Positions 54,547 through 63,277 of a stretch of 64,000 bases of DNA are shown here, one piece after another. Below the pieces are notes generated by a model. That model did no database searches. It was given only the letters and a program-made list of their open reading frames with translations, and was not told the DNA's origin. The DNA comes from Sphingobacterium sp. ML3W (lineage in GTDB: Bacteria > Bacteroidota > Bacteroidia > Sphingobacteriales > Sphingobacteriaceae): assembly GCF_029542085.1 (NCBI RefSeq), contig NZ_CP107036.1:4712001-4776000 (forward strand), read 5' to 3'. How positions within the stretch are numbered: position 1 is the stretch's first letter; every line of letters begins with the position of its first letter. The translations under genes were made by a program, and so were the position numbers.

Positions 54547-57500
54547 ATGAATAAAACTCATTTTAAGTTTATTGCTGCATTTTTAGTAGGAACATCTTTT
54601 CTACAGGCCAAAGCACAGGAAACTTTATTGCTCCGAAATCCAAGTATTAGTGCCAATAATATTGCTTTTGTATACGGAGGAGATATTTGGATAGCAGACA
54701 AGAATGGCGCAAATCCAAAACGTCTAACGACAAATCCTGGTGTCGAACAAAACCCAATGTTCTCTCCTGATGGAAAAAAAGTAGCATTTACAGGCAATTA
54801 CGATGGTAATACAGATGTATATGTTCTTCCTATTGAAGGAGGTGAACCCAAGCGTATTACATATCATCCATCTTCAGATGTATTACGTGGCTGGTTGAAT
54901 AATGATGAGGTATTTTATACCACATCTCGTGATTTTACCTATGCGCTGAGTCCACGATTATATAGTTCTAATATCCAAAGATTGGGTATGGACAAAGCTT
55001 TATTGATGCCAGAAGCTAACCAAGGCAGCCCCTCTGCAGATGGACGTTATTGGGCTTATATCAAAAATACTGATCCTACGGAGCGCGATCGTGTAGCTTT
55101 CAAGCGTTACCGAGGTGGTGGTACACCTACTATTTGGATTTTTGATACAAAAACCAAGGAAATTGAAGCAATTCCACAGGTAAAAAGCAACGATGTTAAA
55201 CCCCTTTGGTTAGGTAGTAAGGTCTATTTTCTATCGGATCGCGATAAAATAGTAAACATCTTCAGTTACGATACCAAATCAAAGAAAGTTGAGAAGCTAA
55301 CGGATTTCAAAGACTACGATGTGCGATCGCTCAATGGAAATGGCAATGAACTTATTTTTGAGTATGCAGGCGTATTAAATACATTAAGCTTAAACAATAA
55401 TAAGGTAACCGCCCTACATATTAATGTAAATACAGACGCCATGTTTAAGCGTCCTTTCTACAAAAATATTAAAGAGGACATTCGTTATGCGGCCCTCTCT
55501 CCTACAGGCCAACGTGCGCTATTCGAATCACGGGGGGAGATCTTTACCGTGCCAAAAGAAAAAGGTGAGGCACGTAATTTATCGAATTCACCAGGTTCTC
55601 ATGAACGTTTTCCAGATTGGTCTCCCAACGGAAAATGGGTTTCTTATATCTCAGATAAGAAAGGCTCCTATCAATTGGTTTTAGTAGACCAGTTTGGAAA
55701 GGATCAGTTTTTATATTTCAATCTGGGCGAGACCAATTTTTATTTTGAGCCAACGTGGTCTCCGGATTCGAAGAAGTTATTTTATAACGACGCTCACCTC
55801 AATCTGTACTATATTGATATAGCGTCTAAGGCTATTGTAAAAGTTGCAGACGATAAGTTGAGTGGACAAACCGGTAGAGTATCCAATCATTTTCAACCGA
55901 GCTGGTCTCCAGATTCAAAATGGATTTCGTTTACACGTACTTTGGAAAATGGCGTACCGGCTGTATTTATGTACAATCTGGATACAAAGAAAACGCAACA
56001 GATTACTGACGGTATGAGTTCTGTTCGTAGTACTGCCTTTTCACAGGATGGTAAATATCTTTTCTTCACAGCAAGTACCAATACCGGATTGACCAATTCT
56101 GGACTGCACATGTCTGCTACACAACGTAATGTTGATTATGCCGTATATGCTTTTATTTTGTCAAGTAAAACCCCTTCGTTCTTTAAGAATGAAAGTGATG
56201 AAGAGCAGATTCGTGAAGATAAAGCGGACAAACCAGCTGAAAAAGAGGACAACAAGCCAGCTCGCGTAAAAGAAAACGATAAAAAAGCACCGAAAAAGGA
56301 TAAAAAGCAAGAAGCTCCGGCTAATAAACCTGAAGACAAATCCATTCAGGTCGATTTTGACCGTATCGAAAACCGCATTGTTGCTTTACCGTTGCCAGTA
56401 GGTACCTATTGGAATCTGAATGGTTTAGTCCCAAATCAGTTGACCTATCAGCGCGGAGGTACAATCGGGGCCTACGATTTTAAAGATCTGGAAAATAAGA
56501 CATTGGTCGAGAATGCCCGTAGTTTTGTGATCAGCGCCGATGGTAAGAAAATGCTATATCAGACAGGGAATGGTTATAATATTGTGACGGCCGGACAGAA
56601 AGTTGCGTCTCCGACCGCAGGTGCAATAAAATTGGATGGTATCCAACAATTGGTAGATCCTGTTGCAGAATGGAAACAAGTCTTTAATGAAGTTTGGGCA
56701 ATGCAGAAAGACTATTTCTATGTAGAGAATATGCACGGTGCGGATTGGAAAGCCATGAAAACCAAATATGAGAAGTTTCTCCCCTTTGTTAACCATCGTT
56801 CTGATTTGGGTTATTTATTGAACGAAATGATGGGCGAAATGGTTGTTGGACACAATTATATTTATCCGGGTGATCAACCTTCTACCCCATCTGTGTCAGT
56901 AGGTGTATTAGGGGCTGACTATACGATCAAAAATGGATATTACCAGATAGCGAAGTTATTTACACGTTTAGAATGGAATCCTTCTTTTAAGGCACCGTTG
57001 GCAGAACCGGGATTGAATATCAAAGAAGGCGATTACATTGTCGCTGTAAATGGTGTTGAATTAACAGAAGATAAGGATATCTATAGTCTATTTGATAATA
57101 CCATAGACAAACAGGTCGCGTTAAAAATTAATTCTAAGCCATCGCTAGTTGGTGCTCGGGAAGTCATTGTAAAACCGATTTCTTTTGCAGACGAAATGAG
57201 CTTGCGTAGCATGGAGTGGGTGGAGCGCAACCGTAAGAAAGTAGATCAGTTAAGCAATGGACAAATCGCTTACGTATATATGCCAAATACAGGCCCTGAG
57301 GGGTATACCTACTTCAATCGTTATTATTTCTCCCAGATGGATAAAAAGGCTCTTCTGATGGATGAAAGAAACAATGGTGGAGGTTGGGTAGCCGATTATG
57401 TCATTGACTTACTATCCCGTGAATTAATATCCGGCTGGGGTATTCGTGATGGCAAGGGATTTACGACTCCAGGTAATGGTATTTATGGACCGAAGGCGAT

Positions 57501-57864
57501 GATCATAAATGAAAATGCCGGTTCTGGAGGTGATATGATGCCGTATATGTTCCGTTTCAAAGGCCTAGGTAAACTGGTTGGTCGTACAACAATGGGAATT
57601 TTGGTCGGTATCAGTGGATATCCTCCGTTGTTGGATGGTGGACGTATTACCTCACCAAACTTTGGTGTATATGACCTGAAAGGCAACTGGATTATTGAAA
57701 ATGAAGGCGTTGCTCCGGATATCTTTGTTGAGCAATTACCAAAAGATTTGTTGGAAGGACGTGATCCACAACTGGAAAGAACGGTGAAGATTTTATTGGA
57801 GGAAATGAAAACCTATCCATACAAAAATCTACAAAAACCTGCAGATCCAATACGGGTTAACTAA
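54547..57864 (+). CDS. Tricorn-type S41 protease with TolB-like propeller
   Basis: A 1,105-residue exported protease. A signal peptide (about residues 1-24, ending QAKAQ) is followed by a WD40/TolB-like beta-propeller with repeated FSPDGKKVAF, WSPNGKWVSY, WSPDSKKLFY and WSPDSKWISF blades, a low-complexity Lys/Glu/Pro linker (about residues 550-600), a PDZ-like region (GLNIKEGDYIVAVNG) and the S41 domain. INENAGSGGDMMPYMF carries the likely nucleophile Ser. Tricorn-like enzymes degrade peptides; the periplasmic location is inferred from the signal peptide. Confidence 0.92.
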   Translation: MNKTHFKFIAAFLVGTSFLQAKAQETLLLRNPSISANNIAFVYGGDIWIADKNGANPKRLTTNPGVEQNPMFSPDGKKVAFTGNYDGNTDVYVLPIEGGEPKRITYHPSSDVLRGWLNNDEVFYTTSRDFTYALSPRLYSSNIQRLGMDKALLMPEANQGSPSADGRYWAYIKNTDPTERDRVAFKRYRGGGTPTIWIFDTKTKEIEAIPQVKSNDVKPLWLGSKVYFLSDRDKIVNIFSYDTKSKKVEKLTDFKDYDVRSLNGNGNELIFEYAGVLNTLSLNNNKVTALHINVNTDAMFKRPFYKNIKEDIRYAALSPTGQRALFESRGEIFTVPKEKGEARNLSNSPGSHERFPDWSPNGKWVSYISDKKGSYQLVLVDQFGKDQFLYFNLGETNFYFEPTWSPDSKKLFYNDAHLNLYYIDIASKAIVKVADDKLSGQTGRVSNHFQPSWSPDSKWISFTRTLENGVPAVFMYNLDTKKTQQITDGMSSVRSTAFSQDGKYLFFTASTNTGLTNSGLHMSATQRNVDYAVYAFILSSKTPSFFKNESDEEQIREDKADKPAEKEDNKPARVKENDKKAPKKDKKQEAPANKPEDKSIQVDFDRIENRIVALPLPVGTYWNLNGLVPNQLTYQRGGTIGAYDFKDLENKTLVENARSFVISADGKKMLYQTGNGYNIVTAGQKVASPTAGAIKLDGIQQLVDPVAEWKQVFNEVWAMQKDYFYVENMHGADWKAMKTKYEKFLPFVNHRSDLGYLLNEMMGEMVVGHNYIYPGDQPSTPSVSVGVLGADYTIKNGYYQIAKLFTRLEWNPSFKAPLAEPGLNIKEGDYIVAVNGVELTEDKDIYSLFDNTIDKQVALKINSKPSLVGAREVIVKPISFADEMSLRSMEWVERNRKKVDQLSNGQIAYVYMPNTGPEGYTYFNRYYFSQMDKKALLMDERNNGGGWVADYVIDLLSRELISGWGIRDGKGFTTPGNGIYGPKAMIINENAGSGGDMMPYMFRFKGLGKLVGRTTMGILVGISGYPPLLDGGRITSPNFGVYDLKGNWIIENEGVAPDIFVEQLPKDLLEGRDPQLERTVKILLEEMKTYPYKNLQKPADPIRVN

Positions 57865-57880
57865 TAAAGGAATAACTATA

Positions 57881-57917
57881 AAAAAGGGCTTTGGAAATAA
57901 CTTCCAAAGCCCTTTTT
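57881..57917 (+). terminator. Terminator after the tricorn-type protease
   Basis: A perfect 16-bp inverted repeat (AAAAAGGGCTTTGGAA with its complement at 57902-57917) with a five-base loop and T-run. Confidence 0.93.
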
Positions 57918-58087
57918 GCATTTGTAGAGCTCGTTATCTTGCTTTGATAATTATTTTAAATCATCTGGGATAGGCTTTTACTAAATGGTCTTTTTCCGCT
58001 ACTTTAATGAGGTAAAGGTTATTGAAATGTAGTGATTTTATAAAGTAACATGCTTTTATTGTTATCTTTAAAGCATATTTTAAATTT

Positions 58088-59011
58088 ATGTACCCCGAGC
58101 AAACTACTTCCCCTTTTCAATCGTTATTGCGTTTGGTCCTGTTGGTCATCGGATTTACCTTCCTCTCACAGGTCATCGGTATCCTTATTCTCTTTTTCTA
58201 CTACAAATTTACAGGACAGGCATTTTCAATGGCTACCCTAATGCAAGGATCAGCGAATGAAATGCGTTTTCTACTGCTGTTGAGTAGCTTGGGATCCTTT
58301 GTTGTACCGGCCTATCTGATGAATACCCGAGAGGGATATGGAATCAATTATTTTAAACAAGAATATGCGCCACAGGCAAAGCAGTTTGCATATATCTTTT
58401 TCGCAATGCTTGCTTTTATGCCATTGATGAGCTTAATAGGGCATTGGAACGAGTCGTTACAGTTGCCTGATAATATGAGATCCGTGCAGGTTTGGATGGA
58501 ACGTAGTGAGCGAGAATCAGGAGATCTGATTGAGGGGATTATCGTAGAAACAAGTTTTATCGGATTCCTATTTAACTTGATGGTTCTGGCATTGATACCA
58601 GCTGTAGGTGAAGAACTATTATTTCGAGGTGTACTTCAAAATATTGTCGGAAGATGGATTTCCAACCCCCACGTTGTTATTTGGATTGTCGCTATTGTTT
58701 TCAGTGCCATACATCTGCAGTTTTTTGGATTTATACCACGGATGTTGTTGGGCGCATTTTTTGGTTATCTCTATTTATGGAGCAGAAATATTTGGTTGCC
58801 TATTTTTGGTCATTTTGTCAACAATGCAGGTGCTACGATCATGGCATTTTATTATACAAGAAATGGTAAAAGTTACGCTGAAATCAATGCATTTGAAGTG
58901 CAATCTTGGTGGATATATGTTGTAGGCTTCATTTTTACTGCTATTTTTGTATTCTTATTTTATCTGTCAACACAAAAAGGAAACCATGGAGAACGATTGG
59001 AAGAAAATTAA
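58088..59011 (+). CDS. CPBP-family intramembrane metalloprotease
   Basis: A 307-residue polytopic protein with about seven hydrophobic segments and the CPBP (Abi) motifs: PAVGEELLFRGVLQ (EExxxR), FSAIHLQFFGFIPRMLLGAFFG (FxxxH) and FGHFVNNAGATIMAF (HxxxN). The family includes CAAX prenyl proteases and bacteriocin-immunity proteins; the substrate here is unknown. It overlaps the next small gene by 26 bases, and cdsA follows, so it may be tied to membrane lipid functions only by position. Confidence 0.92.
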   Translation: MYPEQTTSPFQSLLRLVLLVIGFTFLSQVIGILILFFYYKFTGQAFSMATLMQGSANEMRFLLLLSSLGSFVVPAYLMNTREGYGINYFKQEYAPQAKQFAYIFFAMLAFMPLMSLIGHWNESLQLPDNMRSVQVWMERSERESGDLIEGIIVETSFIGFLFNLMVLALIPAVGEELLFRGVLQNIVGRWISNPHVVIWIVAIVFSAIHLQFFGFIPRMLLGAFFGYLYLWSRNIWLPIFGHFVNNAGATIMAFYYTRNGKSYAEINAFEVQSWWIYVVGFIFTAIFVFLFYLSTQKGNHGERLEEN

Positions 59012-59195
59012 AACATATACAAATGCTATTCAGGCTGAAATAGTAAAACAAATGCTGGAAGAGAATGGTATTCCCGCTGTTGTATTAAATAAGCAGGATT
59101 CTTCTTATCTGTTTGGAAAAATAGAACTATATGTTAGTGAAAATTCGTTTAAAACTGCCGAAAGATTGATTGAAGAAGTAGAGGGAGAAAACTAA
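58986..59195 (+). CDS. Small DUF2007-like protein
   Basis: A 69-residue soluble protein starting MENDWKKIKTYTNAIQAE, with VKQMLEENGIPAVVLNKQDS and LYVSENSFKTAERLIEE, the layout of DUF2007 ('putative signal transducing protein'), a ferredoxin-like fold related to PII-like domains. The longer frame from 58947 is the tail of the CPBP gene read in another frame. It overlaps CPBP by 26 bases and lies one base before cdsA. Confidence 0.8.
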   Translation: MENDWKKIKTYTNAIQAEIVKQMLEENGIPAVVLNKQDSSYLFGKIELYVSENSFKTAERLIEEVEGEN

Positions 59196-59196
59196 A

Positions 59197-59997
59197 ATGA
59201 AGACAAGAGCGATAACCGGTGCTATTTTTGTAGCTGTCATGGTGGCATCCACCTTATTCGGACCATACCTATACAGTATCTTTTTTACACTGTTGAGTGC
59301 ATGGTGTTTGTACGAATTTTATGGTATTGTGTCGTCTGAAGAACGTGCGCCTAATAAGGCCCTGGGGATCATTTTAGCGGTGACAGGATTCGCCGTAGGG
59401 TCTATGGTGGCTATGAACTTGCTGCAACCTAAATTTCTATGGCTTATTACACCACTGGTCAGTTTGACCTATATTATCTCACTTTTTCAAAAGCGAAGTT
59501 TTCCCTTTAATGATATTGCTTATACTTTTTTGGGGATCTGTTATGTCACATTTCCCTTCTTTCTTTTTGCGAAACTGGGATTTATCCATGGTGTATATAA
59601 TCATTATATTCCCCTCGGGTTTTTAATATTGCTCTGGACCAACGATACCGGAGCATATCTGGCGGGTAGAAGCTTTGGTAAACATAAATTATTTGAGCGG
59701 ATCTCTCCGAAAAAGACGTGGGAGGGATTTTTCGGAGGTTTTATTTTAGCTATTGTGGTGGCTATAAATCTTGAAAAATATTTTGGGAGTTTGCCATTGT
59801 GGCAATGGATTATTGTTGCCATGATCATCAGTATTATTGGAACGTTGGGAGATCTGGTTGAATCGATGTTAAAGCGGAGCTTACACGTCAAGGATTCGGG
59901 CAGTATCTTACCAGGACACGGAGGTTTTCTGGACCGTTTTGACGGCTTATTATTAGCAGCACCAATGGTTTACGTATTCTTAATTTTAATCAGTTAA
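59197..59997 (+). CDS. cdsA: Phosphatidate cytidylyltransferase
   Basis: A 266-residue polytopic enzyme that makes CDP-diacylglycerol from phosphatidate and CTP, the entry to phospholipid synthesis. The CDS signature is intact near the C-terminus: SMLKRSLHVKDSGSILPGHG with GFLDRFD. NDTGAYLAGRSFGKHKLF and ISPKKTWEGFFGG are further conserved blocks. About eight membrane helices are evident. It is co-transcribed with the CPBP, DUF2007 and DUF2461 genes. Confidence 0.96.
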   Translation: MKTRAITGAIFVAVMVASTLFGPYLYSIFFTLLSAWCLYEFYGIVSSEERAPNKALGIILAVTGFAVGSMVAMNLLQPKFLWLITPLVSLTYIISLFQKRSFPFNDIAYTFLGICYVTFPFFLFAKLGFIHGVYNHYIPLGFLILLWTNDTGAYLAGRSFGKHKLFERISPKKTWEGFFGGFILAIVVAINLEKYFGSLPLWQWIIVAMIISIIGTLGDLVESMLKRSLHVKDSGSILPGHGGFLDRFDGLLLAAPMVYVFLILIS

Positions 59998-60004
59998 AAT
60001 AATT

Positions 60005-60676
60005 ATGAGTCACATTCAAAAATCTACCTTTGATTTTTTGACCGAATTAAAGGAAAATAATACAAGAGAATGGTTTGCAGATAACCGGGAGAAATATGAG
60101 TCAGCATTGGCTGATGTACGGAGTTTTCTAACGGATTTAATAGCCGCGCTGAGTGAATTTGATCCTAAAATAAATACCTCCATACAAGCCAATAAATGTC
60201 TGTTCCGTATCTATAGAGATACCCGTTTTTCAAATGACAAGACGCCCTATAAGACCTGGTTTGGAGCCGGAATATCTGTTGATGGAAGAAAATTGCGTGG
60301 ACCTGAATATTATATTCATATCGGTGCTGAAAATTCATTTATTGCCTGTGGCTACTGGAGACCGGAGAAGCCGCACCTGGAGGCTATAAGACAAGAGATA
60401 GACTACAGTGGCGAACAATTGGCTATGACGCTAAATGGATTGTTGGATGATGGGAAAATAAATCTTTTCAAGGAGGATCTGTTAAAACGTGCTCCTGCCG
60501 GTTATGGCGAAGATAATCCCTATATTGATTTTATCAAGTTAAAAAGCTTTGTTCTGGATCAACCCTTGACGATCAAAGACCTGTCAAACAAAAATGCATT
60601 GGATAATATTATCGCCTCTTATAAAAAGATGCTACCATTCAAGGAGTTTTTACAAGAAGCGATCGACAGCGAATAG
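60005..60676 (+). CDS. DUF2461 family protein (TIGR02453)
   Basis: A 223-residue cytoplasmic protein with TFDFLTELKENNTREWFADN near the start, FRIYRDTRFSNDKTPYKTWFGA and GPEYYIHIGAENSFIACGYW, all hallmarks of DUF2461. The biochemical function is not known. It is the last gene of the CPBP-DUF2007-cdsA-DUF2461 operon, seven bases after cdsA, and ends one base before the convergent anmK stop. Confidence 0.9.
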   Translation: MSHIQKSTFDFLTELKENNTREWFADNREKYESALADVRSFLTDLIAALSEFDPKINTSIQANKCLFRIYRDTRFSNDKTPYKTWFGAGISVDGRKLRGPEYYIHIGAENSFIACGYWRPEKPHLEAIRQEIDYSGEQLAMTLNGLLDDGKINLFKEDLLKRAPAGYGEDNPYIDFIKLKSFVLDQPLTIKDLSNKNALDNIIASYKKMLPFKEFLQEAIDSE

Positions 60677-60677
60677 T

Positions 60678-61874
60678 CTATTCTGGTAAACTAATTTTGC
60701 CCATACAGACTGCCGGGGAATCTTTTATATGTTCGACATTAGATTTGTTTCCTGTGAGAGTCTCATTGGCTAGCAAGGCGAATAATACCGCTTCCTTCGC
60801 ATCAGGATCAACTCCTAATGTAGCGAAGCTCTCCACCTTGATGCCCGGCAGATTTGCTTTGATGTACCCAAAAAGTAACGGATTATGTAATCCACCACCA
60901 CTGATATATACCGAGAAATTCGCTAGCCCAAGGGCTTGCCGACGTATGCCGTTGATCATTGCTTGAGCCGAAAAGCGGTTGAGTGTTGCCATGACATCTT
61001 CTGCTGAGAGATCTAACGTCTCTGAACGTTTTTGAGCCTCTTTCAGGTAGTCAAGATTGAATAATTCCGGACCTGTTGTTTTTGGGAACTCCAAAGTTAG
61101 GAATTCTTCCGCCAGGAGCTGCTTCAATAACGACTCATTAACTGTCCCCTTTTTTGCAATCATGGCATCTCTGTCCATCTCTTGGTCAAAATGAGCTTTC
61201 ATATACTGGTTCATCATTGTATTTCCTGGTCCTAGATCTGTCGCATAGGCTTCCAGATTACTTTGATGACTCGGTATAAAGGTAAAATTAGAAATGCCAC
61301 CTATATTCAGTAAAAATCGGTTTTCAGTAGGATGGGAAAAAAGAAGATAGTCTCCATAAGCTGCTAATGGTGCCCCCTCTCCTCCTGCGGCAATGTGTTT
61401 TTGTCTAAAATCTGACAGTGTAATTATGCCCGTATGTATGGCAATATGATCTCCATCTCCGATTTGTAGTGTGCTATTTGGCCAATTGAGGTCCTTCGTC
61501 AACGATTGCGGCGCGTGGTATACCGTCTGTCCATGACTAGCGATGCAGTCTATCTCGTTAGCTGAAATATTCCAGCTTTCAAGAGCTTGGTTGATCAGGT
61601 TAGCATGGGTGATACCTACGTATGCATTGAGGCCCGAAAGTAACTGTTGGTCGATGGTTCTTTTTGCGAATATTTCACGGACTTTGGCTCTAAATGTATC
61701 CTCATAGTCCATTGTGATGAATTTTTCTAAACTTATTTTTGTGGTCTTTCCGGAGTTTTCAATACGGCACAATGCAATATCAAGACCGTCTAAAGATGTT
61801 CCAGACATTAAACCAATAATAAAACGCTCTTTTTTTAGCGCGATCTGATAAAGTTTTTCGATTTGAGGATTCAT
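60678..61874 (-). CDS. anmK: Anhydro-N-acetylmuramic acid kinase
   Basis: A 398-residue AnmK, which opens and phosphorylates 1,6-anhydro-MurNAc during cell-wall recycling, giving MurNAc 6-phosphate. GLMSGTSLDGLDIALCR (about residues 21-37) is the ATP-binding signature. ASHGQTVYHAP, LLNIGGISNFTF, DLGPGNTMMNQYM (with the catalytic Asp) and YISGGGLHNPLLFGYI are all present. The length is typical. It is a single gene diverging from gcvH. Confidence 0.96.
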   Translation of the reverse strand: MNPQIEKLYQIALKKERFIIGLMSGTSLDGLDIALCRIENSGKTTKISLEKFITMDYEDTFRAKVREIFAKRTIDQQLLSGLNAYVGITHANLINQALESWNISANEIDCIASHGQTVYHAPQSLTKDLNWPNSTLQIGDGDHIAIHTGIITLSDFRQKHIAAGGEGAPLAAYGDYLLFSHPTENRFLLNIGGISNFTFIPSHQSNLEAYATDLGPGNTMMNQYMKAHFDQEMDRDAMIAKKGTVNESLLKQLLAEEFLTLEFPKTTGPELFNLDYLKEAQKRSETLDLSAEDVMATLNRFSAQAMINGIRRQALGLANFSVYISGGGLHNPLLFGYIKANLPGIKVESFATLGVDPDAKEAVLFALLANETLTGNKSNVEHIKDSPAVCMGKISLPE

Positions 61875-61917
61875 AATCTAAAAATAAACACAAAAATCTT
61901 ATAATGAATATCATTTT

Positions 61918-61945
61918 TGACAATTGAAGATATTTTGTAACTTCA
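61918..61945 (+). promoter_or_regulatory. Candidate gcvH promoter
   Basis: TTG at 61918-61920 and TAACTTCA at 61938-61945 are separated by 17 bases, a fair -33/-7 pair for Bacteroidota, 29 bases before the ATG at 61975. Confidence 0.35.
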
Positions 61946-61974
61946 CGGCATTAAAAATCAAAAAATTAGATACA

Positions 61975-62355
61975 ATGAATTTTCCAGCAGAATTGAAATA
62001 CACCAAAGATCACGAATGGATTCGTGTTGAAGGTGATGAAGCAGTTGTAGGGATTACCGATTTCGCTCAACGTGAATTGGGTGACATCGTTTTTGTTGAC
62101 ATTAACACTGTAGGTGAAGAAGTTGCCGCAAATGAAGTTTTCGGTACAATCGAAGCTGTAAAAACAGTTTCTGATTTGTTTTTGCCTGTAGCAGCTACAA
62201 TTTTATCAGTTAATGATGCAATTGATGCTTCTCCTGAATTGGTGAATTCTGACCCATATGGTGAGGGCTGGATTGTTCGTATTAAATTGAATAATGTAGC
62301 AGACGTAGACGCATTATTATCTGCAGATCAATACAAAGAAGAAATTAACGCTTAA
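61975..62355 (+). CDS. gcvH: Glycine cleavage system H protein
   Basis: A 126-residue lipoyl carrier of the glycine cleavage system, starting [20 protein letters not shown]. The lipoyl Lys is Lys63 in [27 protein letters not shown] and [15 protein letters not shown] are diagnostic. The longer frame from 61924 lacks family support. It shuttles the aminomethyl group between GcvP and GcvT; gcvT lies at 2073 in this window. Confidence 0.97.
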   Translation: MNFPAELKYTKDHEWIRVEGDEAVVGITDFAQRELGDIVFVDINTVGEEVAANEVFGTIEAVKTVSDLFLPVAATILSVNDAIDASPELVNSDPYGEGWIVRIKLNNVADVDALLSADQYKEEINA

Positions 62356-62364
62356 TATCGTTGT

Positions 62365-62416
62365 GGTAACAAAAAAAGGGGCTTAGTTTTAAAATTAAGC
62401 CCCTTTTTTTGTTACC
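62365..62416. terminator. Very long bidirectional terminator
   Basis: A 52-base inverted repeat with 26-base arms and a single G-U pair, including seven A, GGGGCTTA and the mirrored arm with seven T, and no unpaired spacer. It lies between the convergent gcvH and DUF6263-like genes. Confidence 0.95.
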
Positions 62417-62418
62417 AT

Positions 62419-63174
62419 CTATTGGCATTTTATGACTGTTTTGATCTTTGCTTCAGGCATATCTACATCACTGGTCATCTCTGTTATTTTAGTCAAGCAA
62501 GTCTTTTTATCCAATACATAGAATCCTTGGATACTGCCGACCTGTTTTGCGTCGGATCCAAACATTTTTCCTTCCACATTTACCTTATAACCCTGCTCAT
62601 TTACTTCGGCGAGAGTCATTTTGTTTTCGACCAGTAGACCCGATTCTTCGGATTCTGATTTTGAGCTCCATGATTCTCCAATACCAATGGCATGCTCAGG
62701 CAATACAGTGCTAATATTTTCAAACATACTGCGATCAAAGGGAAGGTTGACACCTTCCGGCAATTTTATATCAGAAGATTTTCCCAAATGATCTATTGAA
62801 AAGCTGATCTTACTATTTACTAGCTTGCCTACTGTAGCATGCATCTGTTTTGAAAATTCATTTGCTTCTGGATTTTTGGAGTCATAGGTCATTTCCATGG
62901 CTTCTCCGCTCATTTTCATGTTGATATCAGTGTATTTAAGCTCAAATAGAAAGGAATTGTCTTTCTTGGCAGTATTTGTAATATCAAAGCCCATTGTTAA
63001 GTCTGTCACAATCTTCTGTTCGCCAGTTTCGATATCCATTGCCATGATAACATTTTGCGCTATTTTCTTTCCCTCGTCGGGATTCACCCGTAGGGAATAC
63101 TTCTTTTGGGCTGATACAGATAGGACTACAAATGCGAATACAGTCGTCAAAGCTATTGTTTTTAGTGTTTTCAT
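62419..63174 (-). CDS. Secreted protein, DUF6263-like
   Basis: A 251-residue protein with a signal peptide (about residues 1-22, ending SVSAQ). The body is beta-rich and alternating, with MAMDIETGEQKIVTDLTMG, FSIDHLGKSSDIKLPEG, GIGESWSSKSESEESG and a late CLTKITEM; this layout resembles DUF6263 of Bacteroidota from memory. No enzyme motif is seen. It is a single gene, with a long terminator shared with gcvH after it. Confidence 0.75.
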   Translation of the reverse strand: MKTLKTIALTTVFAFVVLSVSAQKKYSLRVNPDEGKKIAQNVIMAMDIETGEQKIVTDLTMGFDITNTAKKDNSFLFELKYTDINMKMSGEAMEMTYDSKNPEANEFSKQMHATVGKLVNSKISFSIDHLGKSSDIKLPEGVNLPFDRSMFENISTVLPEHAIGIGESWSSKSESEESGLLVENKMTLAEVNEQGYKVNVEGKMFGSDAKQVGSIQGFYVLDKKTCLTKITEMTSDVDMPEAKIKTVIKCQ

Positions 63175-63219
63175 CTATTGGAATTTTTGTTAGTAATAAC
63201 AGGACAGATAAATATATAA

Positions 63220-63254
63220 AAAAATCCCTTTTACAATCAGTAAAAGGGATTTTT
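63220..63254 (-). terminator. pdhB terminator
   Basis: A perfect 15-bp stem (AAAAATCCCTTTTAC with its complement at 63240-63254) with a five-base loop; on the minus strand it ends in T-run, 24 bases past the pdhB stop. Confidence 0.93.
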
Positions 63255-63277
63255 ATTTGATTCAAAAAAGAATCCAA

